A model generated the notes under the pieces. That model worked only from the letters and a program-made list of their open reading frames with translations. It was not told the DNA's origin and did no database searches. From Stentor coeruleus (Eukaryota; Ciliophora; Heterotrichea; Heterotrichida; Stentoridae), in contig MPUH01000767.1 of the NCBI GenBank assembly GCA_001970955.1, forward strand, positions 1 through 35,849: a DNA stretch of 35,849 nt. Direction: 5' to 3'. The translations under genes and the position numbers were made by a program. Positions 9,805-18,943 of this stretch are shown piece by piece; within the stretch, counting starts at the first letter, position 1; each line of letters opens with the position of its first letter.

Positions 9805-12800
9805 ATGCAAGGCACTCAAAGTGTTAAGAGAAATAGCACTGGATATGATAGGAATAAACCTGCTAGGCATGGTTCTTTTGATAAGAATAAATTCCAAAGC
9901 ACTCTAACGCTTTTAGAAAACGACCGAAATGGATTGCTTGAGTCAATGAAAGACTTGGAAAAGAAGCATGAAATAGAACTCGAAAAAAACATCGAACTTG
10001 GGCGGAACCTTGACTATCAATCAGAGCATATTAACCAGTTAGAGGTTGAAAAAAAATCTTTAGAAGAAAAGCTTAGGATTATTCAGGGGAAACTTGTTGA
10101 GTTCGAGTCCATTAACTCAAACTTGATGCAGGAACGAGGGTCTTTAAGGGCTACTATTTCTCAGTTTCAAGATGAAATGGATACTTATAAACAAAAATCA
10201 GGCAATCAAGAACTATTCATTGAGAAACTAGCCTGCTCGTATAATGATGAAAAAGATACTATTATAAAAGTTCATAATCGGCATTCCCGCTTACTTGCAA
10301 GTAAAATTTGGGTAAATTCATTAAGCATTTTAACAAATAAAAAAAAAAGCTGGGCTTTTAACTCTATTAAATCCACTACAGCTCAGAATCACGTCCAATC
10401 AAAACTCTGTCTAAACTTTATTTTTAAATACTTGCAAAATAATCTATCTTTTGCCTTTTGTGCTTTAAAAAAAAATACCCGCGCACACAAAAAGGATATT
10501 ATTTCAAGAAACCTTGTAAGAAAAATTTTTGTCAATAAAAAGAAAAAGAAAATATGGGAAAATCTATCAAGCTTTGCAAAAATCATGAAAAATTATAAGA
10601 AAAAAGTTTTTCAAGGAGTTCTTAAAATGCAAACTGCTGAAAAATTAAGACAATGCATCAGGCTTTTTCGATTTCTTCAACAATGGAAAAATGTTAAAAT
10701 CAAAGATCTCTATGGATTTCGAGTTCTTAAAATTATAGTTATGAGAAAATACAAAAAGAATCTTGAAATATATTTGAAACACTGGGATAAAGTTCATAGA
10801 GAAATAAAAAGTAGACAAGCTAAAGAAGATCTAGCGACAGATTTAACTGTGCTCAGTTTCAAGCAATCGATATTTTATGAATTCCGTAGAGTAATACAGT
10901 TAAAAAAACAGAAAAGACAATTTAGTGCTAAAACTCAAAGATTAGTTGTGCATAAAAATAAGTTTAGAGTCTTGCAAACTTTAATGAAAATCAAGTCTCA
11001 GAACGCTTTTAAGTTAAATAGACTTTCACACATTGCCAGTCATTTTTATGTAAGATCTTTGCACAATTCCTACAGAAATTGGGTGGCTAAAGTTAAAGAC
11101 TATAGGAAAAACAAGAAACTTAAAAAAATGTTCATAACTAAATCAGTCCAATTTAATGGGCAGATCACACAGAAACTGTTTCTTGCTTGGAAACTTCATT
11201 TACTCATGAACAAACATAGAAAAACAACTAATGAACTTGCTGTTGAAAAACCTAAAAGGGAAGAGTATGAAAATGCATACAATAATTTGCATGCTTACAA
11301 TATAGAAATTCTACAAAGAAAGGCTATTGTGAATATCATGAAAGAAGGTAGAAATATTGTAAAAAGCTACTTTTCAATATGGCGCAACAAGATTTATGAG
11401 TTTCAAACTGGCAAAAAAAGAATCGCTAGACTTTTTGTCAAAGTGTATGGAAATAGTTTAGAGTGTAGGTTCAAGCAATGGGTGAAATATGTAAAAAACA
11501 ATGAGATGAGAGCATTAGCATATCAAAATAATGAAACCATGCAAGAAAACACAGTACTTCTAGAGCATGTAAGTAATTTAGAAAGTTGTTTAAACGAAAT
11601 TCAAAAAGAAAAGAAATTTTTTGTGCTTTTAAATATGAAAAAAGCTCTGAGCATAGTTTTAAGAAAATACAAAATCAATAGTTTAAGAAAATGGGCCTAT
11701 AATGCTTTGAAATGTAAAAATTATATAACTGGAGTGTCAGTATTAAGTTCAGTTATTACAAACTACTTCCTTTCAATCTCATATTCTTCGTTAAATAACT
11801 ATTTATATGACAAGCAACAAAAACTTGAACATCAAATTTTTAATGATCTGGAAAATGAGAATTATCAAATCAAATCTGAACTTGAAGAAGCTTGTAATAA
11901 CTTAACCAATCTTATTGACCACAAATGGAAACTTGAAGATTATCTTAAAAGGTCTACAACAAAAAAAGGTTTATTATCATTAAATAGGGGGTATATTTCT
12001 ACGCTTAGTCTTTGTTTTAAATCTTGGGTAAAAAAGGTCCAATTAATAGCAATTTGTCAAAAAATGCTAAATAAAAGCCTTAATTTTTATACAAAATCTT
12101 ATCTTCGATTAGCTATAAAATTGTGGAACACCTACAAAAATTCTGTTACCAAAAAAACCCAAGAAAATAGCGTAAATGCACTAATTATGGAGAAAAAAAT
12201 GATACGTAGAGATATGAATAGCATGAAAAATAAACTTGAAGGAATCATATTAGAAAAAGAAGCTGAACTTGATCAAAATCTTGCAAAAACTAATCAATTA
12301 AACAGAGTGATAGAAAAATTTACCAATATAAATTGGCGAAAAAGTAATGAATTAGTTGGAATAACTAAGGCCCAACATATTTTCAGTATTTGGAAAAATT
12401 ATTTTATCATTAAAAAAGGGAAATTGTTTTCAGCTGCCCGAGCTTTAACCAAAGGGATGATGAAATTTGCTTTTAATAGTATTTATCTCAAGGCTAAAAA
12501 TGTGCAAGAATTCATTGAATTTCAGAAAAGGCTTATAAAAATGATCGTCAGTTATAAAGAGCGAAAAACAAAGCATGCATTAAATTGGTGGAAATCAAAC
12601 CAATTTAGAATTTTTGAAAAATCCAAAGATGGAGAACTTGAGTTTATAAGTCACAAACTTCAAGCATTAAGTATCCGCTACAGCAACTGCAAAAAGCAAT
12701 CTCTTCACAAATCTTCTCTTTATTTATCAAGTAGGACTAAATCTCGTGTGCTATTGTCATGGAAAGCAGCAATAAAGAAATTAAAAGCTATCAAAAACTC

Positions 12801-14172
12801 TTATCAAAGTTTTTTACGTATATCTTTCACATATAAAACTCAGTTTACATTAACAACATTATATGAAAATAAGTCAATCAAGCAAAGAAACAAAAATATT
12901 TACGATTATATATACAACTTCCGTTTGAATTCCTTAGTAAACTGTACTTTTGGGTCTTGGAAAGATCTTCATATCAAAGGGAAATACATAATAAAGTCTT
13001 TACAAAAACCAATAAACCGATATGATAGAGACTTTCTTAATTTTTCATTAGGTTGTCTTAAAAGATTTGCAACTTTTCGTGAGATTTTCGGTAGTTGGGA
13101 ATGGTTTACAAAAATAAAATGCATAAGAATTTTAGTAAGTTCACACGAAAAATACTATAAATCAGATCTTTTCAAACTATGGAAAAGAAATGCATATTAT
13201 CGAACCAGAAAAATGAAGAAAGTATTAAGAATCATCAGTACAACTCGTGAAAGGTTGGAAAAATATGGAATGAGAACGTGGAAAGAGTCAGTAAAAATAG
13301 CTCGAAAAATAGAAGATTGTGAACAGTTTGGAAAATCTGCCATAAAATGTGAGAAACTCATTAAACTTGTAGATGTTTATAATGGTTTTATTCAAAAAGA
13401 AGGGCTTAACAACAATAATTTCAAACACTACATGATGGAAAACTTACCAATCAAGCACTTTATAATGCAGCAAGATAGCAAAAGAGCATATCCGATTAAG
13501 CCATGGTTTGACTCATGGCACATATTTATTATTAAAAAAGCAAAATTCAGAAAAACTTGTAACAGAATGCTTATCTTCAAAAAAAAAGGCGACCTTCTTA
13601 GTAGTTTCAACTTATGGAAACGTACTTCAAGACAGTATCTAATCGCTCTTAAAAAAACCCCACGCGATTCCCTTTTATTAACAATCCAAACTATGGATAA
13701 AGAAATATCTACTCTTCAAATGAGTCTTAAAGAAAAACATATCAACTTAAAATATGTGGAAAGTTATACAGAAATCCTTGAAGAACATGTTAGAAGAGGA
13801 CAAAATCAAGCACTTACAAACCTTGCTGTAAACATGAAAAAAACAATGACTCATGGACTAAATCGTTGGTTTATAAATGTTCAAGCTATGAGGATGTATG
13901 AACTTGATTATCATTTACAAGATGTAGAAAGAGAACTAATTTATATAAGAAGAAAATGCAAAGATTATGATATTGAAAATAAGGAGCTGCTTATAGAAAA
14001 TAAAAATCTTATAAAGAATTCCTATGAGAGCAGGGAAATTGCTAATGCTATTCGGAAGTTAAATCTTGAAAAGGCTAAGCTAGAAGATGAAATTGCTGAG
14101 AAGAAAGAGACAATTCGCAGATTGATTCATGAAAACCGAGAACTTGCTTTAGAGCTTTCATCAAGAATTTAA
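9805..14172 (+). CDS. Sfi1-like centrin-binding repeat protein, 1455 aa
   Basis: The N-terminal 25-125 residues and the last roughly 95 are coiled coil (for example LEVEKKSLEEKLRIIQGKLV). In between lie about 23 helical repeats, each with a hydrophobic-x-x-Trp-Lys/Arg core: FLAWKLHL, FSIWRNKI, FKQWVKYV, LRKWAYNAL, FKSWVKKV, FSIWKNYF, LLSWKAAI, FKLWKRNA, FNLWKRTS, LNRWFINV and others. This is the signature of Sfi1 repeats, which bind one centrin each along a long helix. Such proteins act at spindle pole bodies, basal bodies and, in heterotrichs, in contractile fibres. The repeats are irregularly spaced, and several coiled-coil inserts interrupt the array. Centrin binding is inferred, and localisation (basal body or myoneme) is open. 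The long uninterrupted frame supports a real gene. Confidence 0.88.
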   Translation: MQGTQSVKRNSTGYDRNKPARHGSFDKNKFQSTLTLLENDRNGLLESMKDLEKKHEIELEKNIELGRNLDYQSEHINQLEVEKKSLEEKLRIIQGKLVEFESINSNLMQERGSLRATISQFQDEMDTYKQKSGNQELFIEKLACSYNDEKDTIIKVHNRHSRLLASKIWVNSLSILTNKKKSWAFNSIKSTTAQNHVQSKLCLNFIFKYLQNNLSFAFCALKKNTRAHKKDIISRNLVRKIFVNKKKKKIWENLSSFAKIMKNYKKKVFQGVLKMQTAEKLRQCIRLFRFLQQWKNVKIKDLYGFRVLKIIVMRKYKKNLEIYLKHWDKVHREIKSRQAKEDLATDLTVLSFKQSIFYEFRRVIQLKKQKRQFSAKTQRLVVHKNKFRVLQTLMKIKSQNAFKLNRLSHIASHFYVRSLHNSYRNWVAKVKDYRKNKKLKKMFITKSVQFNGQITQKLFLAWKLHLLMNKHRKTTNELAVEKPKREEYENAYNNLHAYNIEILQRKAIVNIMKEGRNIVKSYFSIWRNKIYEFQTGKKRIARLFVKVYGNSLECRFKQWVKYVKNNEMRALAYQNNETMQENTVLLEHVSNLESCLNEIQKEKKFFVLLNMKKALSIVLRKYKINSLRKWAYNALKCKNYITGVSVLSSVITNYFLSISYSSLNNYLYDKQQKLEHQIFNDLENENYQIKSELEEACNNLTNLIDHKWKLEDYLKRSTTKKGLLSLNRGYISTLSLCFKSWVKKVQLIAICQKMLNKSLNFYTKSYLRLAIKLWNTYKNSVTKKTQENSVNALIMEKKMIRRDMNSMKNKLEGIILEKEAELDQNLAKTNQLNRVIEKFTNINWRKSNELVGITKAQHIFSIWKNYFIIKKGKLFSAARALTKGMMKFAFNSIYLKAKNVQEFIEFQKRLIKMIVSYKERKTKHALNWWKSNQFRIFEKSKDGELEFISHKLQALSIRYSNCKKQSLHKSSLYLSSRTKSRVLLSWKAAIKKLKAIKNSYQSFLRISFTYKTQFTLTTLYENKSIKQRNKNIYDYIYNFRLNSLVNCTFGSWKDLHIKGKYIIKSLQKPINRYDRDFLNFSLGCLKRFATFREIFGSWEWFTKIKCIRILVSSHEKYYKSDLFKLWKRNAYYRTRKMKKVLRIISTTRERLEKYGMRTWKESVKIARKIEDCEQFGKSAIKCEKLIKLVDVYNGFIQKEGLNNNNFKHYMMENLPIKHFIMQQDSKRAYPIKPWFDSWHIFIIKKAKFRKTCNRMLIFKKKGDLLSSFNLWKRTSRQYLIALKKTPRDSLLLTIQTMDKEISTLQMSLKEKHINLKYVESYTEILEEHVRRGQNQALTNLAVNMKKTMTHGLNRWFINVQAMRMYELDYHLQDVERELIYIRRKCKDYDIENKELLIENKNLIKNSYESREIANAIRKLNLEKAKLEDEIAEKKETIRRLIHENRELALELSSRI

Positions 14173-14311
14173 ACTCAATAAATAATAAGTCAACTCCTAT
14201 AGTGGCTATTTCTAAAATAAGTTAGATGAGTAAACTAAAAATGCAAGAAAAATAATCTGTTAGGAATATAAGTAAAATATTATGAGTTGAATAGTTTAGC
14301 TAAGGATATTA

Positions 14312-14803
14312 TTATTCATCATTACTTCCTTGGATAACTTTAGGAAGTCTGAAGACTTTGATTGGTTTTCTTTTTCTTCTTGGGCCGTTTGGCTTATATA
14401 TTCTAATTGACTTTTGTGGAAGTGTTTCTATTGAAGATTCAAGTGTTTCAGGGAAATCATGAGACATTGTGAAGCAAACCACTTTCTTAGTATTGCTTCC
14501 TATGGTTTTCATTTTACGAAGATTTTTGGTACAGGGCGAAGAACTTCTGCTGTTGTTGCTGGAACTAAAAGTGCCTAATTAGAAGATACTTGATGAGTTT
14601 CTTGTTAATGGTCTGCAAATCTCTACTGTTCTAATGCGTATTCGTACAGGCTCTTGAGTTAGTTTAAAAGCATTCGAGCAAGTTGTGTTAATACTTTTCC
14701 AAGCAGATAAATCTGCATCGAATATTGGAATTGAGCCTACTGAATCACATAATACATCTTCGCTAACATTTGATAGTAGTTCAATTATTCCAGCTTCAGT
14801 CAT
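14312..14803 (-). CDS. unknown 158-aa protein, two exons
   Basis: I do not recognise this protein. The ATG at 14803 has the context TATATAAATG. The first frame stops at 14579, but removing a 15-nt GTATCTTCTAATTAG intron (14575-14589) joins it in frame to the second part, ending in TAA at 14312. The N-terminal half is acidic (EAGIIELLSNVSEDVLCDSV). The middle after the junction is Ser/Asn-rich. The C-terminus is strongly basic (KPNGPRRKRKPIKVFRLP). The total is 477 coding bases. It lies convergent to the Sfi1-like gene and 161 bp from the first receptor gene, on the same strand as that gene. Confidence 0.72.
14575..14589 (-). other. 15-nt intron
   Basis: On the minus strand the sequence is GTATCTTCTAATTAG: GT at the start, AG at the end, and CTA at positions 8-10. 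It contains the stop codon that would truncate the first exon (TAA). Removal restores the frame across the codon split as A|GC. It shares the GTA....CTA..TAG form with the introns at 25758 and 33834. Confidence 0.8.
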
Positions 14804-14964
14804 TTATATAATCTTAAATGCTTCAAATTTAAGATATTACAGCATAATTTATTTAAGTTAAATATAGTTAGAAATTGCTGCTGATATTGTATCTCGAAAA
14901 ATCGATTTATAAACATTCTTCATACTTTCGCATTTATAACTTAAATTGTTTTAGTATATTTAAA

Positions 14965-15825
14965 TTAAGCTAAATTTTTAATATTATTCTCTACTGTTGG
15001 TGGTGTAGAATAGTTTTGTCTTGCCTGAAAATGCCCTGTAATTCCATAAGCTACAGAATTCGCAAAACCCAAAAGCCTAATCCAACAACAAGCAAAAATT
15101 TTGAAATTTGTAAAATCCAATGGTATATCATTTCTCTGACTGTAATGCCCAGTCTCAATAAATCTAGATAAACTCTGAGGTAAATAGAAAACGAAAGCTA
15201 TAAATGGATACCAAATAAGGCTTCTTGATAGTTCTTTACCTTCACTAGTTCTAAACTGCTCGTTAACTTTTTTAATTATCTTTATATAAGCATACATGTT
15301 CCAAAATATAACTATCCAAACAGGAATATAATACAAAACATATACAAAAACAAAATCTAAATGTCTCTTCTGATGATCACCAGAGACTTTTATCCAGCAC
15401 CAGCCAGAACCAGGACCATGCCCATAATCATCAAATCCTAAAGGCAATGCAGTTGAAAGTGTACAAAATAAAAGGACTATTGAAACAGGAATTAGAATTC
15501 CATTATAAAACCCTGAGTTTTCTTTATAGCACTTGATATACATATAAAGTGCTATATATCCAGTCCATAATATTCCACCAAGTGCAGTGAATACTACTAA
15601 AGCAGTTTGTGCCTTGCAAGTAATTGAGCCTTCTATTGGGCCAGGAATCAAAGAAAATATAGAAGCTAATAAATAAAACAAAGTAAGTATCAAAATTAGG
15701 TTAGACTCAGTTGTTCTTAATAATTTATTTCTTCTATAATTAAGAAATAATGCATAGGAGCAGGCTGTAGCACTTATTGAACTAAAAACACATGATGAGA
15801 TATATCCATCATAGTTGTTTGCCAT
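14965..15825 (-). CDS. cAMP-receptor-like 7TM GPCR, copy 1
   Basis: A 286-aa seven-helix protein of the Dictyostelium cAR / cAMP-receptor-like class. A very short extracellular N-terminus (MANNYDGY) precedes TM1 (VFSSISATACSYALFLNY). Other landmarks are the Cys in the first outer loop (ITCKAQ), the SGWCWI motif of the second outer loop, TM5 (YYIPVWIVIFWNMYAYIKII), and TM6 with the run FIAFVFYLPQSLSRFIE. The ligand is unknown. Its C-terminal tail is only about 20 residues after TM7. The start context is TCTATAAATG. It is a tandem paralogue of 17103-17930: inner loops and TM3-TM7 are nearly identical while outer loops differ. Confidence 0.9.
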   Translation of the reverse strand: MANNYDGYISSCVFSSISATACSYALFLNYRRNKLLRTTESNLILILTLFYLLASIFSLIPGPIEGSITCKAQTALVVFTALGGILWTGYIALYMYIKCYKENSGFYNGILIPVSIVLLFCTLSTALPLGFDDYGHGPGSGWCWIKVSGDHQKRHLDFVFVYVLYYIPVWIVIFWNMYAYIKIIKKVNEQFRTSEGKELSRSLIWYPFIAFVFYLPQSLSRFIETGHYSQRNDIPLDFTNFKIFACCWIRLLGFANSVAYGITGHFQARQNYSTPPTVENNIKNLA

Positions 15826-15850
15826 TTATAGATGATTATTGCAACAAAGA

Positions 15851-16010
15851 TTATTGCTTATAATCGGTCCCAGAAAAGTTTTCATTGTCAAATATTCTGG
15901 ATCCAGGGTTAAATTTTTCATCCACTTGCTCAAGTTTTCTCAGGAAAAAAATGATTTGGTCTGCTTGAATGTGCAGCTAGGTAACCTTTCAAGAATAAAT
16001 ACTGATTCAT
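15851..16010 (-). pseudogene. small 52-codon gene broken by one base in an A/T run
   Basis: From the ATG at 16010 the frame reads MNQYLFLKGYLAAHSSRPNH and then meets a run of seven T (plus strand A7 at 15945-15951). With one T less it continues FFLRKLEQVDEKFNPGSR and GTDYKQ to a TAA at 15851. Both halves look like real protein. The single extra base may be a true frameshift (dead gene) or a homopolymer sequencing error (live gene). The stop lies 25 bp from the start codon of receptor copy 1, on the same strand. I do not recognise the family. Confidence 0.45.
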
Positions 16011-16678
16011 AAAATTATTTGATTCTAAATTTTTTACTATTGATTTTTAGAAACCGACTAGTCACCATGACTCAGCAGCACTAGGAAAGTTAATATTAAT
16101 TTTTTTGTCTTGGTATGCTACCTTAAAAATTTCAGTAATTCAATGATAAAAATTATTATAATCAATAGCACAAGCTTAGCTAATGATAGAGACTGATATT
16201 AATAAATCTTCAAAAAAATGTTGTGAAACAACTGATAATTTATTGCAATAAAATCAATTAACAAAAATAACATTAATAACAGTAAAATTATATTTAAATC
16301 AGAAGTATTTTAGTTAATATAAGCTAAATTCTTAAAAGATTAAAGTTTTTAATACACCTTAACAAGGGCTGGACAATAGTCAAGCGATAATTCCTAACTA
16401 ATACTAATAATATCACTAAAAAGGATTAATAAATTCTCATTAAAACCCAAACTCACTTGGGAGATAATTGCTCCTGAATTTATAAGGAAATAGAAATAGA
16501 TTGTGAAAAACGTTACGTGAGAGTTTCAAAAATCTCTCGATTGCAAAAAATTTAATTTGCTTTTCTTAGATAAAGCACTAGGATAAATTGCCAAATATAC
16601 AATTTAGCATTGAAAGCAAAAGTACTAAAGGAGAACTAAAAGAAAGATATTTTTTGTGGAATTCATTGACTAAAATGA
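16011..16678. other. AT-rich intergenic region
   Basis: Part of the 1.28-kb spacer between the two receptor genes. Very AT-rich; I see no gene, repeat or recognisable signal in it. There is no visible third receptor copy. Confidence 0.5.
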
Positions 16679-17020
16679 TCTGCTAAAATAAATAGGTATC
16701 ATTATTATGATAGAATAGTAAAATTGCCAGAATATAGTTATCCTTATAAGACAGATGCTCGCTTTAGTAGCATTTCTATAAGAAATACAATGAGCATAAA
16801 TCATTTCATAGTAGCACGAAGATATTTGGCGGCATGGTCAATAACAAAAAATCAAAAAGCTATCAAGAAGAGAAATCTATCTGAAAAATTTCATCAATAA
16901 TCTTTGAGATATTATTTAACAAGCAAAACTATCAATAGATGGATTAATTTGCTAGTTGACAAGAACTTATATATATATTGGGAATTTCATGAGAATTTAT
17001 GCATGCATATTACTTCATAG
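16679..17020 (+). pseudogene. 114-codon open frame with one nonsense codon, relic
   Basis: One frame is open from 16679 to a TAG at 17018 except for a single TAA at 16898. The sense parts look coded, for example YDRIVKLPEYSYPYKTDARF, NHFIVARRYLAAWSITKNQK and TSKTINRWINLLVDKN. No ATG stands at the beginning (the first in-frame one is at 16790), so it is a fragment. It runs opposite to the receptors. The family is not recognised. Confidence 0.35.
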
Positions 17021-17102
17021 TGCATTCAAGCTAAATTATTATATAATTTCTTAGAATATGCAGATATATTGATATTAGAAGTTAAATTCTATGATTAGTA
17101 CC

Positions 17103-17930
17103 CTATACTTTTGGAGAAGCATAACCTCCTCTTTGCTGAAAATGCCCGGTAATTCCATAAGCTACAGAATTGGCAAAACCTAAAAGCCTAATCCAACAGC
17201 AGGCAAAAATTTTAAAATTTATAAAATCATCTGGTTTATCCTCTTTAGGATTGTATAACCCAGATTCAATAAATCTAGATAAGCTTTGAGGTAAATAGAA
17301 AACAAAAGCTATAAATGGATACCAAATTAAACTTTTTGATAGTGCTCTACCTTCATCAGTTCTGAATTGTTCATTGACTTTTCTAATTATCTTTATATAA
17401 GCATACATATTCCAGACTATCACAATCCATACAGGAATATAGTATAAAATATATACAAAACTATATAAGTGATATGGTTTATTTGGTTTTATCCAGCACC
17501 AACCAGAACCGTCAGAAAACCCAACTTCATCATATCCTAAAGGAAAAGCAGTTGACATTACGCAAAATAAAATAACAATAATAAGAGGAACCCAAATTCC
17601 ATCATGAAAATTAGAATTTTCTCTATAACACTTGATATACATATAAAGAGCTATATAGCCTGTCCATAATATTCCTGCAAGAGCGCTAAATATTGTAATG
17701 CCTGCTTGAGCTTTGCAAAGAGATGAATTTTTTTCCATCAAAATTCCAGGAAGCAAGGAAGATACATTTGTTATAAGATAAAACAAAGTAAGAACTAAAA
17801 TTAGGTTAGCTTGAGCAGATTTTGATAATTTATTCCTTCTATAGTTTAGAACTAATGCATAACAGCATGCCACTGCACTGATAAATGAAAAAACACTTGA
17901 AGAAACGTACCCATCATAATATTCAACCAT
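17103..17930 (-). CDS. cAMP-receptor-like 7TM GPCR, copy 2
   Basis: A 275-aa paralogue of the receptor at 14965-15825, in the same orientation. It has the same landmarks: short N-terminus (MVEYYDGY), CKAQ before TM3, GSGWCWIK in the second outer loop, YYIPVWIVIVWNMYAYIKII in TM5, and SLIWYPFIAFVFYLPQSLSR in loop 3/TM6. The cytoplasmic face and TM6-TM7 are almost unchanged. The outer loops differ in length and charge, for example LMEKNSSLCKAQ against GPIEGSITCKAQ. The tail after TM7 is about 10 residues and ends in TAG. The start context CTATAAATGG is nearly the same in both copies, so the proximal promoter was probably duplicated too. Confidence 0.9.
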   Translation of the reverse strand: MVEYYDGYVSSSVFSFISAVACCYALVLNYRRNKLSKSAQANLILVLTLFYLITNVSSLLPGILMEKNSSLCKAQAGITIFSALAGILWTGYIALYMYIKCYRENSNFHDGIWVPLIIVILFCVMSTAFPLGYDEVGFSDGSGWCWIKPNKPYHLYSFVYILYYIPVWIVIVWNMYAYIKIIRKVNEQFRTDEGRALSKSLIWYPFIAFVFYLPQSLSRFIESGLYNPKEDKPDDFINFKIFACCWIRLLGFANSVAYGITGHFQQRGGYASPKV

Positions 17931-18560
17931 TTATAGAAAGCTATTTAAACTTAACTGATAATCAAATTTTAATTTTGGATAGTATATATCATAAAGACTA
18001 GTGCTTTCTTTCAGCATAATAAATTTAACTTTAAGTACATGAAACTGGTATATCATTTCAAAATAAAGTAGTGAAAGAACAAAAATAACTATAATTTTGA
18101 TTAAGGAAGGTGAATATAACTTTAAAAAATAGTGATTTTCTCTTTGTTAAGTTGGAATTTAGCAGTGGCAGAACTAGCAACTATCAATATTTTCTATCAT
18201 AATCAGCCGTTATATCAATAATTTCAAATAATCTTCACTATCATATTTCATTTTACATTGTGATTCAGACATTTATTCACTTATGTTATGAAATCTTTTA
18301 AAGCATATTGCATAATAAGTTCTCCCTATTTTCAAACTTACTTAAAATTTTAAGTTTTTAAGAATTTTTAGAATGGGCCAAGCTTCAATATTCTTAAGTA
18401 TTTAGCCTAGATACTCAAATAAAATTATTGTTTTATTTTAACATACAAATATCAATAATCTACTTAAAGCGTATGCTATAAATCGCTCATATAAAAATTA
18501 TATACATCTTTTAATATCTTTATCATGCGAAAAAATCCATTTCATAATAAATATATTTAA
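17931..18560. other. AT-rich divergent intergenic region
   Basis: The region lies between receptor copy 2 (minus) and CKS1 (plus) and must hold both promoters. It is uniformly AT-rich. A GCGAAAAAA run at 18528-18536, about 25 bp before the CKS1 start, resembles half of an E2F site. No open frame looks coding. Confidence 0.5.
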
Positions 18561-18833
18561 ATGCCTCATTTTCCAAACGAAATTGAGTACTCAGAAAAAT
18601 ACAGTGACGAAGCTTATGAGTACCGCCATGTACACCTACCTAAGAACGTATTCAAAATGATGCCTAGAGGGCGACTTCTGACTGAAAGCGAATGGAGAGC
18701 TTTAGGCGTACAACAAAGCCGCGGTTGGGTACACTATGAAATTCACAAGCCAGAGCCACACATTCTCCTATTCAGAAGACCACTCGGCACAGACCCACTA
18801 ACAGGAGTAGCTCCTAGTGCCAGGCCTATCTAA
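18561..18833 (+). CDS. CKS1: cyclin-dependent kinase regulatory subunit CKS1
   Basis: A 90-aa CKS protein, which docks on CDKs and reads phosphothreonine sites to promote multisite phosphorylation in the cell cycle. It covers the whole fold: [20 protein letters not shown] (8-27), the basic pocket with Arg residues, [20 protein letters not shown] (about 42-61), and the invariant [14 protein letters not shown]. Length and both ends match family members. The start is ATTTAAATG. It is convergent with the hydroxylase gene, with 110 bp between the stops, where a TTTGGCGGG motif lies. Confidence 0.96.
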   Translation: MPHFPNEIEYSEKYSDEAYEYRHVHLPKNVFKMMPRGRLLTESEWRALGVQQSRGWVHYEIHKPEPHILLFRRPLGTDPLTGVAPSARPI

Positions 18834-18847
18834 TTGAATTTATATAA

Positions 18848-18856
18848 CCCGCCAAA
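18848..18856 (-). promoter_or_regulatory. E2F-like motif (TTTGGCGGG) downstream of CKS1
   Basis: On the minus strand TTTGGCGGG stands out as a GC-rich patch in AT-rich DNA and matches the core of E2F/DP sites. It lies between two convergent genes, an unusual place for a promoter element. A near copy sits before the gene at 21110. This is sequence resemblance only. Confidence 0.25.
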
Positions 18857-18943
18857 TTCTTTTTTATATTTGAATACATGAAATTTTTGCCTTACTCAGG
18901 TTACTCTTCTTGATTAATACGTAAGCAATTCTTTATTAAGAAA

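Noticed and set aside
15826..17102. A third, degraded receptor copy between the two GPCR genes.
   Set aside because: No receptor motif (SGWCWI, LPQSLSR or similar) can be found in any frame of the spacer.
17085..17104. A GTATAG...ATAG segment at the end of receptor copy 2 as an intron.
   Set aside because: It is 20 nt, not 15 or 16, and splicing it does not lead to more receptor-like sequence.
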